From the NCBI RefSeq assembly GCF_003946625.1, contig NZ_RHOR01000003.1, positions 1-64,000 on the forward strand: a DNA stretch of 64,000 bases. The letters run 5' to 3'. The stretch is from Companilactobacillus kedongensis (GTDB taxonomy: Bacteria; Bacillota; Bacilli; Lactobacillales; Lactobacillaceae). The number at the start of each line of letters is the position of its first letter. The first letter of the stretch is position 1. A program made the translations under genes and the position numbers. Below are positions 8,194-17,681 of this stretch, piece after piece. The notes beneath the pieces were generated by a model. It did no database searches, was not told the DNA's origin, and saw only the letters and a program-made list of their open reading frames with translations.

Positions 8194-9750
8194 TTGGATT
8201 TGAACAAACAATGGCCAGATGCAGACAGCATCATTGTTTTGGATTACGGTAGTCAATACAATCAATTGATCACTCGTCGAATCAGAGATATTGGCATTTA
8301 CTCTGAATTGCTTCCAAACACAATTACTGCCGCTGAAATTAAAGAAATTAATCCAAAAGGTATTATTTTATCAGGTGGACCAAACTCCGTTTATGATAAA
8401 GAAGCCTTTTCAATTGACCAAGATATCTACAAACTAGGCATTCCTATGCTTGGTATTTGTTACGGTATGCAACTAATGGCTTACAACTTGGGTGGTAAGG
8501 TAGAATCAGCCGATAACCGTGAATATGGTAGAGCTGATATTGAAGTAACTGATGATAATGCAGCTATTTTCAAAGGATTACCTAAGAAACAATACGTTTG
8601 GATGAGCCATGGTGACTTGGTTCGTGAAGCCCCTACAGGCTTTAAAGTTACTGCTACAAGTAAGAATGCACCAATCTCATCTATTGCTGACGATGAACGT
8701 AAGATGTACGGTGTGCAATTCCATACAGAAGTTAGAAATACTGAATACGGCATGGACATCCTAAAGCACTTTGCTTTTGATGTTTGTGGTGCAGAAGCTA
8801 ACTGGACAATGGATGACTTCATCAACCAACAAATCCAAAAAATTCGTGCAGAAGTTGGCGACAAGAAAGTTCTTTTGGGACTTTCTGGTGGTGTTGATTC
8901 ATCAGTTGTTGGTGTCTTGTTGCATAAAGCAATCGGTACACAACTAACAAGTATTTTCGTTGACCACGGTCTATTGCGTAAAGGCGAAGCCGACCAAGTT
9001 ATGGCAAGTCTTGAAGGCAAATTTGGTTTGAACATCGTTAAAGTTGATGCTCAAAAACGTTTCTTGGACAAGTTGGCCGGAGTTTCTGACCCTGAAAAGA
9101 AACGTAAGATCATTGGTAACGAATTTATCCAAGTGTTCGATGAAGAAGCAACTAAGTTGCATGGTATCGACTTCTTAGCTCAAGGAACACTTTATACAGA
9201 CGTTATCGAAAGTGGTACAAGTACCGCTCAAACAATCAAGTCTCATCATAATGTCGGTGGACTTCCAGATGACATGCAATTCAAGTTGATTGAACCATTG
9301 AGAACTTTGTTCAAAGATGAAACTCGTGAATTAGGTGAAAAATTAGGTATGCCACATGACCTAGTTTGGCGCCAACCATTCCCAGGTCCAGGCCTTGGAA
9401 TCCGTGTTATCGGTGAAGTTACCGAAGAAAAACTTAAGATCGTTCGTGACTCAGATTATATCTTGCGTGACGAGATCAAAAAAGCCGGCCTAGATAAAGA
9501 AATCTGGCAATACTTTACAGTATTACCAGGCTTTAGAAGTGTCGGTGTTATGGGTGACGGTAGAACGTACGATTATACAATCGGAATTCGTGCCGTTACA
9601 TCTATTGATGGTATGACAGCAGACTTTGCTAAAATCGACTGGGATGTACTTCAAAAAATCTCAGTAAGAATCGTAAACGAAGTTGATCATGTCAATCGTG
9701 TAGTGTATGACACTACTTCTAAGCCACCAGCAACTATTGAATGGGAATAA
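8194..9750 (+). CDS. guaA: GMP synthase (glutamine-hydrolysing)
   Basis: The 518-aa protein has an N-terminal class I glutamine amidotransferase domain (nucleophile Cys89 in GICYGMQ, with a later HTEV), an ATP-pyrophosphatase domain with the P-loop LSGGVDSS, and the C-terminal dimerisation domain ending KPPATIEWE. It converts XMP to GMP. The start is taken as the TTG at 8194, placed after a strong AGGGGG site; another in-frame TTG at 8200 is possible. The last five codons contain the insertion site of the mobile element, which leaves the reading frame intact to the normal IEWE end. Confidence 0.95.
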   Translation: MDLNKQWPDADSIIVLDYGSQYNQLITRRIRDIGIYSELLPNTITAAEIKEINPKGIILSGGPNSVYDKEAFSIDQDIYKLGIPMLGICYGMQLMAYNLGGKVESADNREYGRADIEVTDDNAAIFKGLPKKQYVWMSHGDLVREAPTGFKVTATSKNAPISSIADDERKMYGVQFHTEVRNTEYGMDILKHFAFDVCGAEANWTMDDFINQQIQKIRAEVGDKKVLLGLSGGVDSSVVGVLLHKAIGTQLTSIFVDHGLLRKGEADQVMASLEGKFGLNIVKVDAQKRFLDKLAGVSDPEKKRKIIGNEFIQVFDEEATKLHGIDFLAQGTLYTDVIESGTSTAQTIKSHHNVGGLPDDMQFKLIEPLRTLFKDETRELGEKLGMPHDLVWRQPFPGPGLGIRVIGEVTEEKLKIVRDSDYILRDEIKKAGLDKEIWQYFTVLPGFRSVGVMGDGRTYDYTIGIRAVTSIDGMTADFAKIDWDVLQKISVRIVNEVDHVNRVVYDTTSKPPATIEWE

Positions 9751-9753
9751 AAG
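9737..9753 (+). repeat. attL: left attachment site of the element
   Basis: The core TGGGAATAAAAG at 9742-9753 is repeated exactly at 21823-21834. With one mismatch the match extends to TTGARTGGGAATAAAAG. It overlaps the last codons and the stop of guaA. Confidence 0.85.
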
Positions 9754-10087
9754 GTACATGTAAATTGAACCCGGAATGTTGATTTAACGGCATTTTCGGA
9801 AGATATAAAGGATACGATTGGCGGGGAATAAGTTACGTTCCCCGCCAAAATCCCCGCCAAGTTTGGGCCAAATGAGGGCTGAGTTGGCGGGGATTTTTGT
9901 TGACTTGTCATTAACGCCCGGGCCATCCGATGTCCTGCAACAAGAATTCGGAAGTTAAGCATTTTGTAAAAACATAAGGTGTGACAGCACTCAGATATTT
10001 GTTGAATGAAAGATTACGCAAAGACGAATATTTACTGACCAAATCTAGTAAAATGAAACTAATAAGAATCCATTGGAGGATAAGCTG
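9751..10087. other. Left-end non-coding region with arm-type integrase repeats
   Basis: This 337-bp gap carries four copies of TCCCCGCCAA: inverted at 9819-9829, direct at 9839-9848 and 9851-9860, inverted at 9884-9893. The same word occurs twice near the right end (21737-21745 and 21748-21757). Repeats of one short word near both attachment sites are expected for arm-type sites of a tyrosine integrase. The promoter of hsdM should lie in 9990-10070, where TAGTAAAAT at 10047-10055 is a possible -10 region. Confidence 0.6.
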
Positions 10088-11614
10088 ATGCCAGCCAAAA
10101 GCAATGAACTGAAGATTGAAGATAAGCTCTGGGAAGCCTGTGACAAGTTGCGGGGATCGATGGATCAGTCCACTTATCGGAATGTTGTACTAGGACTCAT
10201 TTTTCTGAAGTACGTGTCCGATACATTCGAAGAACGACACGCTGAACTTGAGGCAACTGAATATCCAGAGGATGCGGAAGATCGTGATTTTTACGATGCC
10301 GAAAATATCTTCTGGTTGCCTGAGAATGCACGTTGGTCTGTCATTGCTGCGGCTGCCAAAACGCCAGATGTCGGAACCATTATTGATGCTGCTATGACCT
10401 CGATTGAAAATGAGAATGACAGTATCAAAGGTGTGCTGCCAAAGAACTATGCATCTGACGACCTATCTAAGGAACGACTCGGTGAAGTTATTGATCTGTT
10501 TACTGATGTGCAGGTTGGGGATGAGGAATCGCGGAAGAACGACGTGCTGGGGCGCGTCTACGAGTTCTTCTTGCGCAAGTTTGCAACAAATGGTGATGGT
10601 GAGTTCTATACACCGCGCTCTATTGTCCGAACGCTGGTAGACATGATTCAACCGTTCAGTGGCAAAATCTATGATCCATGCTGTGGTTCAGGCGGTATGT
10701 TTGTTCAGTCTGAGGAGTTTGTGAGTGAACATCAGGGAAATATCCTTGACCTTTCTGTTTATGGTCAAGAGTGGAATCCAACGACTTGGCGCTTGGCAAA
10801 GATGAACTTGGCAATTCATGGTATCGACAACAATCTTGGCCCACGTAATGCTAACACGCTGCTAGATGATCAGCATCGTGGTGAACGTTTTGATTACGCC
10901 CTAGCAAACCCACCATTTAACGTTAAGGATTGGGGTGCGGATAAGGTTGCTGACGATGCACGTTGGAAGTGGGGCATGCCGGGAAACAGCAATGCCAACT
11001 ATGCATGGATTGAACATATTCTGAGCAAGCTCGCACCTGATGGTAAAGCTGGTATAGTTCTCGCCAATGGTGCACTGTCCACATCAAGTAAAGATGAACT
11101 CGCTATCCGCAAGGCTCTACTTGAGGATCATAAGGTGGATGCGATTGTGGCAATGCCATCTCAGATGTTTTATTCGGTTTCGATTCCTGTCGCCGTTTGG
11201 ATTTTTGATATGAATCAGGCAAGTGCAGGTGAGCGTGATCGGATTGGTGAGACGCTCTTTATTGATGCGCGGGAGATGGGAACCATGACTGACCGTACAC
11301 ATCGTGAATTTAGCCGGAAGGATATTGATAAAATTGCTGGCATTTATCATGCATACACAGGAACTTCTGGCAAAGTGTATAAAGATGTACCCGGCTTTTG
11401 CAAGGTGGCAACGCTAGAGGATATTGTTGCCAGTGATTATGTTCTTACACCAGGTCGATATGTTGGACTGGCTGACGAGGAGCAGATGAGCGACGAAGAA
11501 TTTGATGATGAGATGAATAAATTAAATTCTGCCCTACACGATCAATTTGTACAGAGTGACAAACTTCAGGAACGAATTCTAAATGCACTACGGGGTATTG
11601 GTTATGGAGACTAA
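10088..11614 (+). CDS. hsdM: Type I restriction-modification system, methyltransferase subunit HsdM
   Basis: The 508-aa subunit has an N-terminal helical HsdM_N domain (ELKIEDKLWEACDKLRGSMD), the SAM-binding motif PCCGSGGMF and the catalytic motif IV NPPF (NPPFNVKDWG) of adenine N6-methyltransferases. I chose the ATG at 10088 because GGAGGA sits at 10075-10080; a TTG at 10073 would start inside that site. With HsdS it methylates the recognition sequence and protects host DNA. It is the first gene of the hsdM-hsdS-hsdR operon. Confidence 0.95.
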   Translation: MPAKSNELKIEDKLWEACDKLRGSMDQSTYRNVVLGLIFLKYVSDTFEERHAELEATEYPEDAEDRDFYDAENIFWLPENARWSVIAAAAKTPDVGTIIDAAMTSIENENDSIKGVLPKNYASDDLSKERLGEVIDLFTDVQVGDEESRKNDVLGRVYEFFLRKFATNGDGEFYTPRSIVRTLVDMIQPFSGKIYDPCCGSGGMFVQSEEFVSEHQGNILDLSVYGQEWNPTTWRLAKMNLAIHGIDNNLGPRNANTLLDDQHRGERFDYALANPPFNVKDWGADKVADDARWKWGMPGNSNANYAWIEHILSKLAPDGKAGIVLANGALSTSSKDELAIRKALLEDHKVDAIVAMPSQMFYSVSIPVAVWIFDMNQASAGERDRIGETLFIDAREMGTMTDRTHREFSRKDIDKIAGIYHAYTGTSGKVYKDVPGFCKVATLEDIVASDYVLTPGRYVGLADEEQMSDEEFDDEMNKLNSALHDQFVQSDKLQERILNALRGIGYGD

Positions 11615-12794
11615 ATTAGTAAAACTCAGTAACGTTGCCGTTATCAACCCGCGTCTACGACTCGCAAAAAATGAAGTAGCACGTAAGATTCCAATGGAGG
11701 CCCTGACACCTTTTCAAAAAAAGATTGATAGTTACAGCTTTGAAAAGTACTCTGGTGGGGTTAAGTTTCAAAATGGAGACACCTTGGTGGCTCGTATCAC
11801 GCCATCGCTTGAAAATGGGAAAACATCATATGTTGATATACTGGACGCGGATGAAGTTGCCTTTGGATCGACTGAATTTATTGTATTGCGAGCGGACAAG
11901 CACGTGTTGAATGAAGAGTATTTGTACTACATTGCCACGTCCAACGATTTTCGGCAAGTTGCAATTCAGTCAATGACGGGTACGTCTGGTCGTCAACGTG
12001 TGCAAAATGAGGCTATTAGTAACTACGAATTGGAACTGCCACCACTTGATGTTCAACAACAAATTGTATTTTTCCTTGATTCCATAGATACCAAGATCGA
12101 ACTCAATCAGCAGATCAATAATAACCTATTGAAGATAACTGATGATATGTTCAACAGAGTGTACCTAGGCAATGAACTTGTCAAAAATTCTGGAAAGGTG
12201 AAGTTATCGAGCATAATACGAACAAAGTCTGGTACGTTTAATCCAAAGAAAACTAGTGAGGTCTTTGTTAACCATTTCAGTATGCCTGCGTTCGACGCCG
12301 CTAGATTTCCGGTTATCAATGCTGCTTCAGGTATCAAAAGCAATAAAAATATAGTTGAGCCATTTTCAATTTTAGTATCTAAGATGAATCCAGATGTAAA
12401 GAGAGTGTGGTTGCCAAACACGTCTAAGAAGTTACTAAATGTTGCCTCAACCGAGTTTCTAACATTTAATGCTGATGCACCTGAAATGCAAGCATTTGTG
12501 TACGCTGTTGTGAATGATAAAAGGTATCAGAAGTATCTTGAATCCAATACAACAGGGTCGACAAATTCACGCCAGCGAGTATTGCCTAAAGTAGCGTACT
12601 CATACGAAATCCCATACGTCAAAGAAGCTGCTCAACAATTTGGATTCCAAATTGTGGATATTATTGACATGATCAAACTGAACAAAGAGCAGAATCAGCA
12701 TTTGATTAGGCTTCGCAACATACTCTTGCCTAAACTACTTGCTGGTGATATTGATCTGTCAAATATCGAAACGGTGATGAATAATAATGCCTAA
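11604..12794 (+). CDS. hsdS: Type I restriction-modification system, specificity subunit HsdS
   Basis: The 396-aa subunit has two target-recognition halves, each followed by a conserved helical spacer: LPPLDVQQQIVFFLDSIDTKIELNQQINNNLL after the first, and the equivalent LNKEQNQHLIRLRNILLPKLLAGDIDLSNI after the second. This gives a bipartite recognition site, which cannot be predicted here. The ATG at 11604 overlaps the hsdM stop and has GGGG upstream; an ATG at 11583 is less likely. The gene appears intact, and no inverted partial hsdS copy for phase variation was seen nearby. Confidence 0.92.
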   Translation: METKLVKLSNVAVINPRLRLAKNEVARKIPMEALTPFQKKIDSYSFEKYSGGVKFQNGDTLVARITPSLENGKTSYVDILDADEVAFGSTEFIVLRADKHVLNEEYLYYIATSNDFRQVAIQSMTGTSGRQRVQNEAISNYELELPPLDVQQQIVFFLDSIDTKIELNQQINNNLLKITDDMFNRVYLGNELVKNSGKVKLSSIIRTKSGTFNPKKTSEVFVNHFSMPAFDAARFPVINAASGIKSNKNIVEPFSILVSKMNPDVKRVWLPNTSKKLLNVASTEFLTFNADAPEMQAFVYAVVNDKRYQKYLESNTTGSTNSRQRVLPKVAYSYEIPYVKEAAQQFGFQIVDIIDMIKLNKEQNQHLIRLRNILLPKLLAGDIDLSNIETVMNNNA

Positions 12795-15700
12795 CACCAA
12801 ATCATTTACAAACGAACAGGATGTTGAGCTGGAGGCAATCGATGCGCTGGTTTCTTTGGGGTATCAAGATTACCGCAGTGAAAGCTATAAGGACCCCAAT
12901 GATATCATTGACGCCGAGCGTGACAATGACCACAAACAGGTCATTTTGCGCCAGCGTTTACGTGACGCGTTGGAACGCAATACGCCAGGACTGAAGGACA
13001 CCATTTATAAAGAGGCAGTCCGTCGGTTTTATTTGGTGACGGACGGCCCTGACTTGATGGCAAACAACCATCAACTACACAAGCTAATTATTGAGGGTGC
13101 GAAGGTTAAAGTTTCTGAAGGTGGGCAAGACCACACCTATGTGCTTAAACCAATTGATTTCGATAATGTGGATGCCAACGATTTTGTAGTGACTAACCAG
13201 TTTACGATGGAGCAGGGTGAGCGTAAGCGGCGGCCGGACATTACGATATTTATCAATGGCTTGCCACTTGTGACGTTTGAACTGAAGAACCAGGCAAATG
13301 TTAATGTAGGAATTGAAGACGCGTTTAACCAGTTACAGACCTACAAGCAAGATATTTCTGACTACATGGCCTACAACGAAATTCTTGTCGTTAGCGACGG
13401 GGTGAATGCGCAAACGGGTTCCCTGTCTGCGGGCTTTGATCGCTTCATGCAATGGCGTTCACCTGAGCAGCGCGATGACAAGCAGTTGGATGTCTATGCA
13501 ATGGAGACGTTAATCAATAACATGATGAAGCGTGACGTTGTATTAGACTTGATTCAAAACTTCATCATCTTTGAGACTGATGGGGCGAAGACTTTCAAGA
13601 TTCTCGCTGCCTACCATCAATACTACATGGTCAACAAAGCAGTTGAAGCTGCGGCTAAAACTCTCAAAGATCCTGATAGCAATCGTATCGGGGTGGTTTG
13701 GCATACGCAAGGTTCTGGTAAGTCCCTCTCAATGGTGTTCTTCTCGGGGATTGTCAGTCGTAAGCTGGGCAATCCAACGATTCTGGTTGTGAATGACCGC
13801 AATGATCTTGATGACCAATTAGGACAGACTTTTGCCGCGGCGCATGAATATTTGCGGCAGACGCCAACACAGGCAAAATCACGTACAGAAGTCCGAGACT
13901 TATTGGAGCGTAAGGGCGGTGGTATTGTCTTTTCTACTATCCAGAAGTTCGCGCCAGAAGACAACGAAGATAGAATGCCGGTTCTTAATACACGGTCTGA
14001 CATCATTGTGATCTCTGACGAAGCGCACCGTTCGCAGTATGGGTTGAAGGCGAAATTTACCAAGAATGGGGTGAAGTACGGTTACGCACAGTACATGCGA
14101 GAAGCATTACCTAACGCTTCCTTCATCGGTTTTACTGGTACGCCGATTGACTTCAGCGATAAGTCGACGCGTGGTGTATTTGGTGACTACATCGACGTAT
14201 ATGATATGTCTGCCGCGGTGCGTGACCACGCAACCGTACGGATTTACTACGAGAACCACATCATCCCGCTAGATCTTGATCCTCAAGTCCAGCACAAGTA
14301 CGAAATGGTGATGGAAGAAGCCGGGGTCTACAATGCAGGCGAGCAAACCGAAGAACAGAAGCGTCGCGCTGAGTTTACCAAGCTGGAGCGACTGGCTGGT
14401 ACGAAAGGACGCTTAGAAGTCCTGGCGAAGCACTTCGTAAAGCATTTCGAGGCGCGTCAAGCGCAGGAGTTCGGTAAGTCAATTATCGTTGAAATGTCAC
14501 GGCGGAACGCCGTGAAGCTTTACGATGAGATTATCAAGTTGCGTCCAGAGTGGCATTCTGATGATTTGATGAAGGGCAAAATTAAGGTCATCATGACCTC
14601 CGACGCTGCCTCTGATGGGCCGGAACTTGCTAAACATCACACGAATGCTTCTGATCGTCGTAAATTGCAACAGCGAATGAAAGACGACCAAGATGAGCTT
14701 CAAGTAGTCATTGTGGTAGACATGTGGCTGACCGGATTTGATGCGCCAGCAGTTAATACAATGTACATCGACAAGCCAATGCACGGTCACAACCTGATGC
14801 AGGCTATCGCTCGTGTCAACCGGGTCTTCAAAGATAAAGATGGTGGCTTAATCGTTGATTATATCGGGATTGCTGACAGTCTAAAGGCAGCGTTGCAACA
14901 ATACTCTGATTCTGACCAAGAGCAGACTGGAATTAACGTGGACAAAGCCATCATGTTGATGAAGGAAAAATACGACATCATCACGAACGACTACTTGTAC
15001 CATGTTGATTACAGTGACTTCACTAGCGATGATCGTAAGAAGAGCCAAAAGGCATTCCGCACGGCGCTAAACGCTGTCGCAATGTTGCAACCTGATCAGC
15101 AGCGCAAGTTTGCCGATACCGTTGTTCAGCTCCAGAAAGCGCATGCGCTAGTCGTCACGACGGATCAAGCAGTCGCCATTGCCGGTGAGGTAGGCTTCTT
15201 TGTTGCAGTTAAGAATGCGTTGGTTAAGCTGATGCAAACCGCTAGTGATTCACGACGCAAAATTGGTAACAGCCAGTTAAACCTGAAGCTTGATCAATTG
15301 GTTAATCAATCTGTTTTGGCAGAGAAACCTATTGATCTGTACGAAGAGCTAGGATTAGAGCGACCGGAGCTAAGCTTACTATCCGAAGATTTTCTGGACA
15401 GTGTTGGGCAAATGCCGGAGAAGAGTCTGGCGATGAAGCTGCTTGAACGGTTACTCAAAGGCAAAATCAAAGCGATGACCAAGGTAAACTTAGTTCAGTC
15501 GCGTAAGTTCGGCGAGATGTTGGAGGCATCATTAGACGCGTACAACCAACGTGGCGTAACTACTGAATTAGTGATTCGTAAGCTCATTGAGCTCGCTAAG
15601 ACCATGCAGACTGCGGAGACTGACGGCCAAGATTTGGGGCTATCCATTGAGGAAAAAGCATTCTATGATGCACTAGCCGATGAAAAACGTGCAGCTGAGG

Positions 15701-15930
15701 AACTCGGCGCTGATAAGCTACAAGAAATTGCCAAAGCTCTAGTTAAAGAAGTGCGCGATTCTGCTCAAAGGACAGACTGGGTACAGCGTGAGTCAGCTCG
15801 AGCAAGCATGCGAATCGCTGTTAAGAGGTTGTTGCGCAAGTATGGGTATCCGCCTGATTTTACAAGGTCTGCTGTGGAGACTGTTGTTGAGCAGGCTGAG
15901 AAGATGGCATTCAATGAAATCGAAAGGTAG
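12787..15930 (+). CDS. hsdR: Type I restriction-modification system, endonuclease/translocase subunit HsdR
   Basis: At 1047 aa this is a full-length HsdR. It has a PD-(D/E)XK-type nuclease region (RPDITIFINGLPLVTFELKNQ spread over about residues 147-168), Walker A TQGSGKS near residue 308, the DEAH box (SDEAHRSQ) near residue 411, and superfamily 2 motif VI (QAIARVNR). It overlaps hsdS by 8 bp, so the three hsd genes are translationally coupled. It cuts unmodified DNA after ATP-driven translocation. Sequence is more GC-rich than the host genes. Confidence 0.95.
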   Translation: MPNTKSFTNEQDVELEAIDALVSLGYQDYRSESYKDPNDIIDAERDNDHKQVILRQRLRDALERNTPGLKDTIYKEAVRRFYLVTDGPDLMANNHQLHKLIIEGAKVKVSEGGQDHTYVLKPIDFDNVDANDFVVTNQFTMEQGERKRRPDITIFINGLPLVTFELKNQANVNVGIEDAFNQLQTYKQDISDYMAYNEILVVSDGVNAQTGSLSAGFDRFMQWRSPEQRDDKQLDVYAMETLINNMMKRDVVLDLIQNFIIFETDGAKTFKILAAYHQYYMVNKAVEAAAKTLKDPDSNRIGVVWHTQGSGKSLSMVFFSGIVSRKLGNPTILVVNDRNDLDDQLGQTFAAAHEYLRQTPTQAKSRTEVRDLLERKGGGIVFSTIQKFAPEDNEDRMPVLNTRSDIIVISDEAHRSQYGLKAKFTKNGVKYGYAQYMREALPNASFIGFTGTPIDFSDKSTRGVFGDYIDVYDMSAAVRDHATVRIYYENHIIPLDLDPQVQHKYEMVMEEAGVYNAGEQTEEQKRRAEFTKLERLAGTKGRLEVLAKHFVKHFEARQAQEFGKSIIVEMSRRNAVKLYDEIIKLRPEWHSDDLMKGKIKVIMTSDAASDGPELAKHHTNASDRRKLQQRMKDDQDELQVVIVVDMWLTGFDAPAVNTMYIDKPMHGHNLMQAIARVNRVFKDKDGGLIVDYIGIADSLKAALQQYSDSDQEQTGINVDKAIMLMKEKYDIITNDYLYHVDYSDFTSDDRKKSQKAFRTALNAVAMLQPDQQRKFADTVVQLQKAHALVVTTDQAVAIAGEVGFFVAVKNALVKLMQTASDSRRKIGNSQLNLKLDQLVNQSVLAEKPIDLYEELGLERPELSLLSEDFLDSVGQMPEKSLAMKLLERLLKGKIKAMTKVNLVQSRKFGEMLEASLDAYNQRGVTTELVIRKLIELAKTMQTAETDGQDLGLSIEEKAFYDALADEKRAAEELGADKLQEIAKALVKEVRDSAQRTDWVQRESARASMRIAVKRLLRKYGYPPDFTRSAVETVVEQAEKMAFNEIER

Positions 15931-16057
15931 TACTAGCAATTTAAAGGCTGAAATTGGGTAGAATTTTTGAGTTTACGGTACTTTTGTGAAACAAGCAAAC
16001 ATGTGTCTGATCCAAGTAAGAAGTTTCGGGAGGTTCAGTATTTTGATGAGGCTATAA

Positions 16058-16071
16058 AGAACATATGTTCG
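16058..16071. promoter_or_regulatory. LexA (SOS) box upstream of the CBASS-like operon
   Basis: AGAACATATGTTCG contains the perfect palindrome GAACATATGTTC and matches the Gram-positive LexA/DinR consensus CGAACRNRYGTTCG at all but the first base. It lies 56 bp before the CD-NTase start, where repressor binding would block the operon promoter. No other such box was seen in the window. Confidence 0.65.
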
Positions 16072-16126
16072 AAAATGCTGAATGGGTGTATTATTAATTG
16101 TAGAATTCATGTGTGAGGGAGAAAAA

Positions 16127-17227
16127 ATGAGAGATACAACTTTTGTTTTACAAAAAATCTGTAAGCAGATTGCCTTATCGGATACTGCAAAAGAAACCGT
16201 CGTGCGAGAATACAAAGCGCTTGGTGAGTTAATTACAAATTCTGACAGAATAACGAGTGATGTCGACGTCAAGCCTCAAGGATCGTACAATTTAGGCACT
16301 GCAATTAAGCCGCTTAATGGTTCCGATGACGATTTTGACATCGATTTGGTTGCAGTAATTCACGGTAGTTTGAATGCTGCGGAGACTAAGCACTCGGTTG
16401 GTGATGTCTTGAAATCAAGCGGCTTGTACGCCAAAAAATTACTGCCTGAAAAGAATCGTGCATGGACGATTAAGTATCAAGATTCTCACGTTGATGTTGT
16501 CCCGGGAGTTGATGGTCAACAGTCAGATATAATGATTACTAATAGAATCGATAAAAACACTTATCGATATCGGCAAAGTAGCCCATTTGAGTTTAAAACT
16601 TGGTTTATGCAGAAGGGACAAGACATTTACCAGAACTCAACCTTTTCTAAAGGTTACGTCCGGGCTGAAGTAGAAGCACCAGAGGAGTACAAAGAATACA
16701 CAATTTTGCAGGAAGTTGTGCAGCTACTCAAGTACCATCGAAACAAAATGTTTGAAAAACGCGATGATAAGTTAAAGCCGATTTCAATGATTGTTACAAT
16801 CCTTGCAGCAAAAGCATATACAGGACAGGATGACCTGTCTGATGCGCTGGTATCAGTTGTAAATGGACTGCGAAAACAGATTGAGTATGACTTGAATGAA
16901 AATCCGCATATCTTTAATCCGACAAACAACAGTGAAGACTTTACGGATAAATGGCAAGATCATCCGGAAAGAAAAGATGCGTTTTTCGAATGGTTGCGTT
17001 CTGTAGAGTCGGATCTTGGTACAACCAATCAGACTGAGATCATGCAGTGGCATGAACGGCTATCGAGCATTTATGGTGCTAATCGGGTGCAGAATGCATT
17101 TGAAGCACTCGGCGAACGGCAGTCTGAAGTTCAGCGTCAAGGTAGGGTGAGTCTGAACTCCAACGGCGTTTTCGAAGGAGATACAAGTGAGAAAAAAGTC
17201 CGGCCACATACCTACTGGGGTGATTAA
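16127..17227 (+). CDS. CBASS CD-NTase (cyclic oligonucleotide synthase)
   Basis: The 366-aa protein shows the nucleotidyltransferase signature GSYNLGT (Gly52-Ser53), acidic residues Asp71 and Asp73 in DDFDIDLV, and a third Asp123 in SHVDVVPG, the arrangement of CD-NTases that make cyclic di- or trinucleotides after phage infection. The ATG at 16127 is preceded by TGAGGGAG; an upstream in-frame start at 16082 has a poorer site. It is the first gene of an operon with an E2-like gene and a two-TM gene. The clade and product nucleotide cannot be told from motifs alone. Confidence 0.85.
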   Translation: MRDTTFVLQKICKQIALSDTAKETVVREYKALGELITNSDRITSDVDVKPQGSYNLGTAIKPLNGSDDDFDIDLVAVIHGSLNAAETKHSVGDVLKSSGLYAKKLLPEKNRAWTIKYQDSHVDVVPGVDGQQSDIMITNRIDKNTYRYRQSSPFEFKTWFMQKGQDIYQNSTFSKGYVRAEVEAPEEYKEYTILQEVVQLLKYHRNKMFEKRDDKLKPISMIVTILAAKAYTGQDDLSDALVSVVNGLRKQIEYDLNENPHIFNPTNNSEDFTDKWQDHPERKDAFFEWLRSVESDLGTTNQTEIMQWHERLSSIYGANRVQNAFEALGERQSEVQRQGRVSLNSNGVFEGDTSEKKVRPHTYWGD

Positions 17228-17681
17228 GAAATCAAACCCGGTTAGGTTCAGATATTTTCGCGAACTATCTAAACTTTTTCCGAATAGGCGAAACATCATG
17301 ACGCCCAACGGATATTTCCATATTTACGGAATGATCAGTGCAAATTCAGCAAGCTCCAGCTATCGCATTGAATTTCGATCGAAGGGAAAGAAATTGATGG
17401 TTCTGTTGCACGGTATTAAGATGCCAGAAAACGGGCTAGAGGGCGTTCCCCATATTTACAAAGAAGAATCCGATTTAGAAAGTGGTACCATTTCATTGTG
17501 TTTGTTTAGAAACAAACCAAACCAATGTGAGTTTACGTTTGGTGATGATCCCCAAGAGACGATTATTCCATGGACTAGAGAGTGGATTTATTTTTATGAA
17601 TTGTTTTTAATGACAGGAAAGTGGTTTGGAAATGGCGAACATCCTCAAAAAACGCGCGGGAAGAGTCATAAGAACAGGTGA
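17187..17681 (+). CDS. Stand-alone E2-like (ubiquitin-conjugating fold) CBASS protein
   Basis: The 164-aa protein starts at a GTG with GAAGGAG six bases upstream and overlaps the CD-NTase gene by 41 bp. It has the bacterial E2 layout: beta-rich core, PHIY, a candidate catalytic Cys105 in GTISLCLF, and the C-terminal signature WTREWIYFYELFLMTGKWFG followed by GNGEHP, typical of prokaryotic E2 proteins linked to CD-NTases. No E1 or JAB domain is fused or encoded nearby, so this fits the short type II CBASS layout, in which an E2 alone acts on the CD-NTase. Function is inferred from family and position. Confidence 0.7.
   Translation: MRKKSGHIPTGVIKKSNPVRFRYFRELSKLFPNRRNIMTPNGYFHIYGMISANSASSSYRIEFRSKGKKLMVLLHGIKMPENGLEGVPHIYKEESDLESGTISLCLFRNKPNQCEFTFGDDPQETIIPWTREWIYFYELFLMTGKWFGNGEHPQKTRGKSHKNR

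Noticed and set aside
8481-9035. Minus-strand ORF (184 aa) inside guaA
   Set aside because: It lies fully within the well-supported guaA gene and has no RBS or recognisable motif.
13623-14063. Minus-strand ORF (146 aa) inside hsdR
   Set aside because: Antisense shadow of the HsdR helicase domain.
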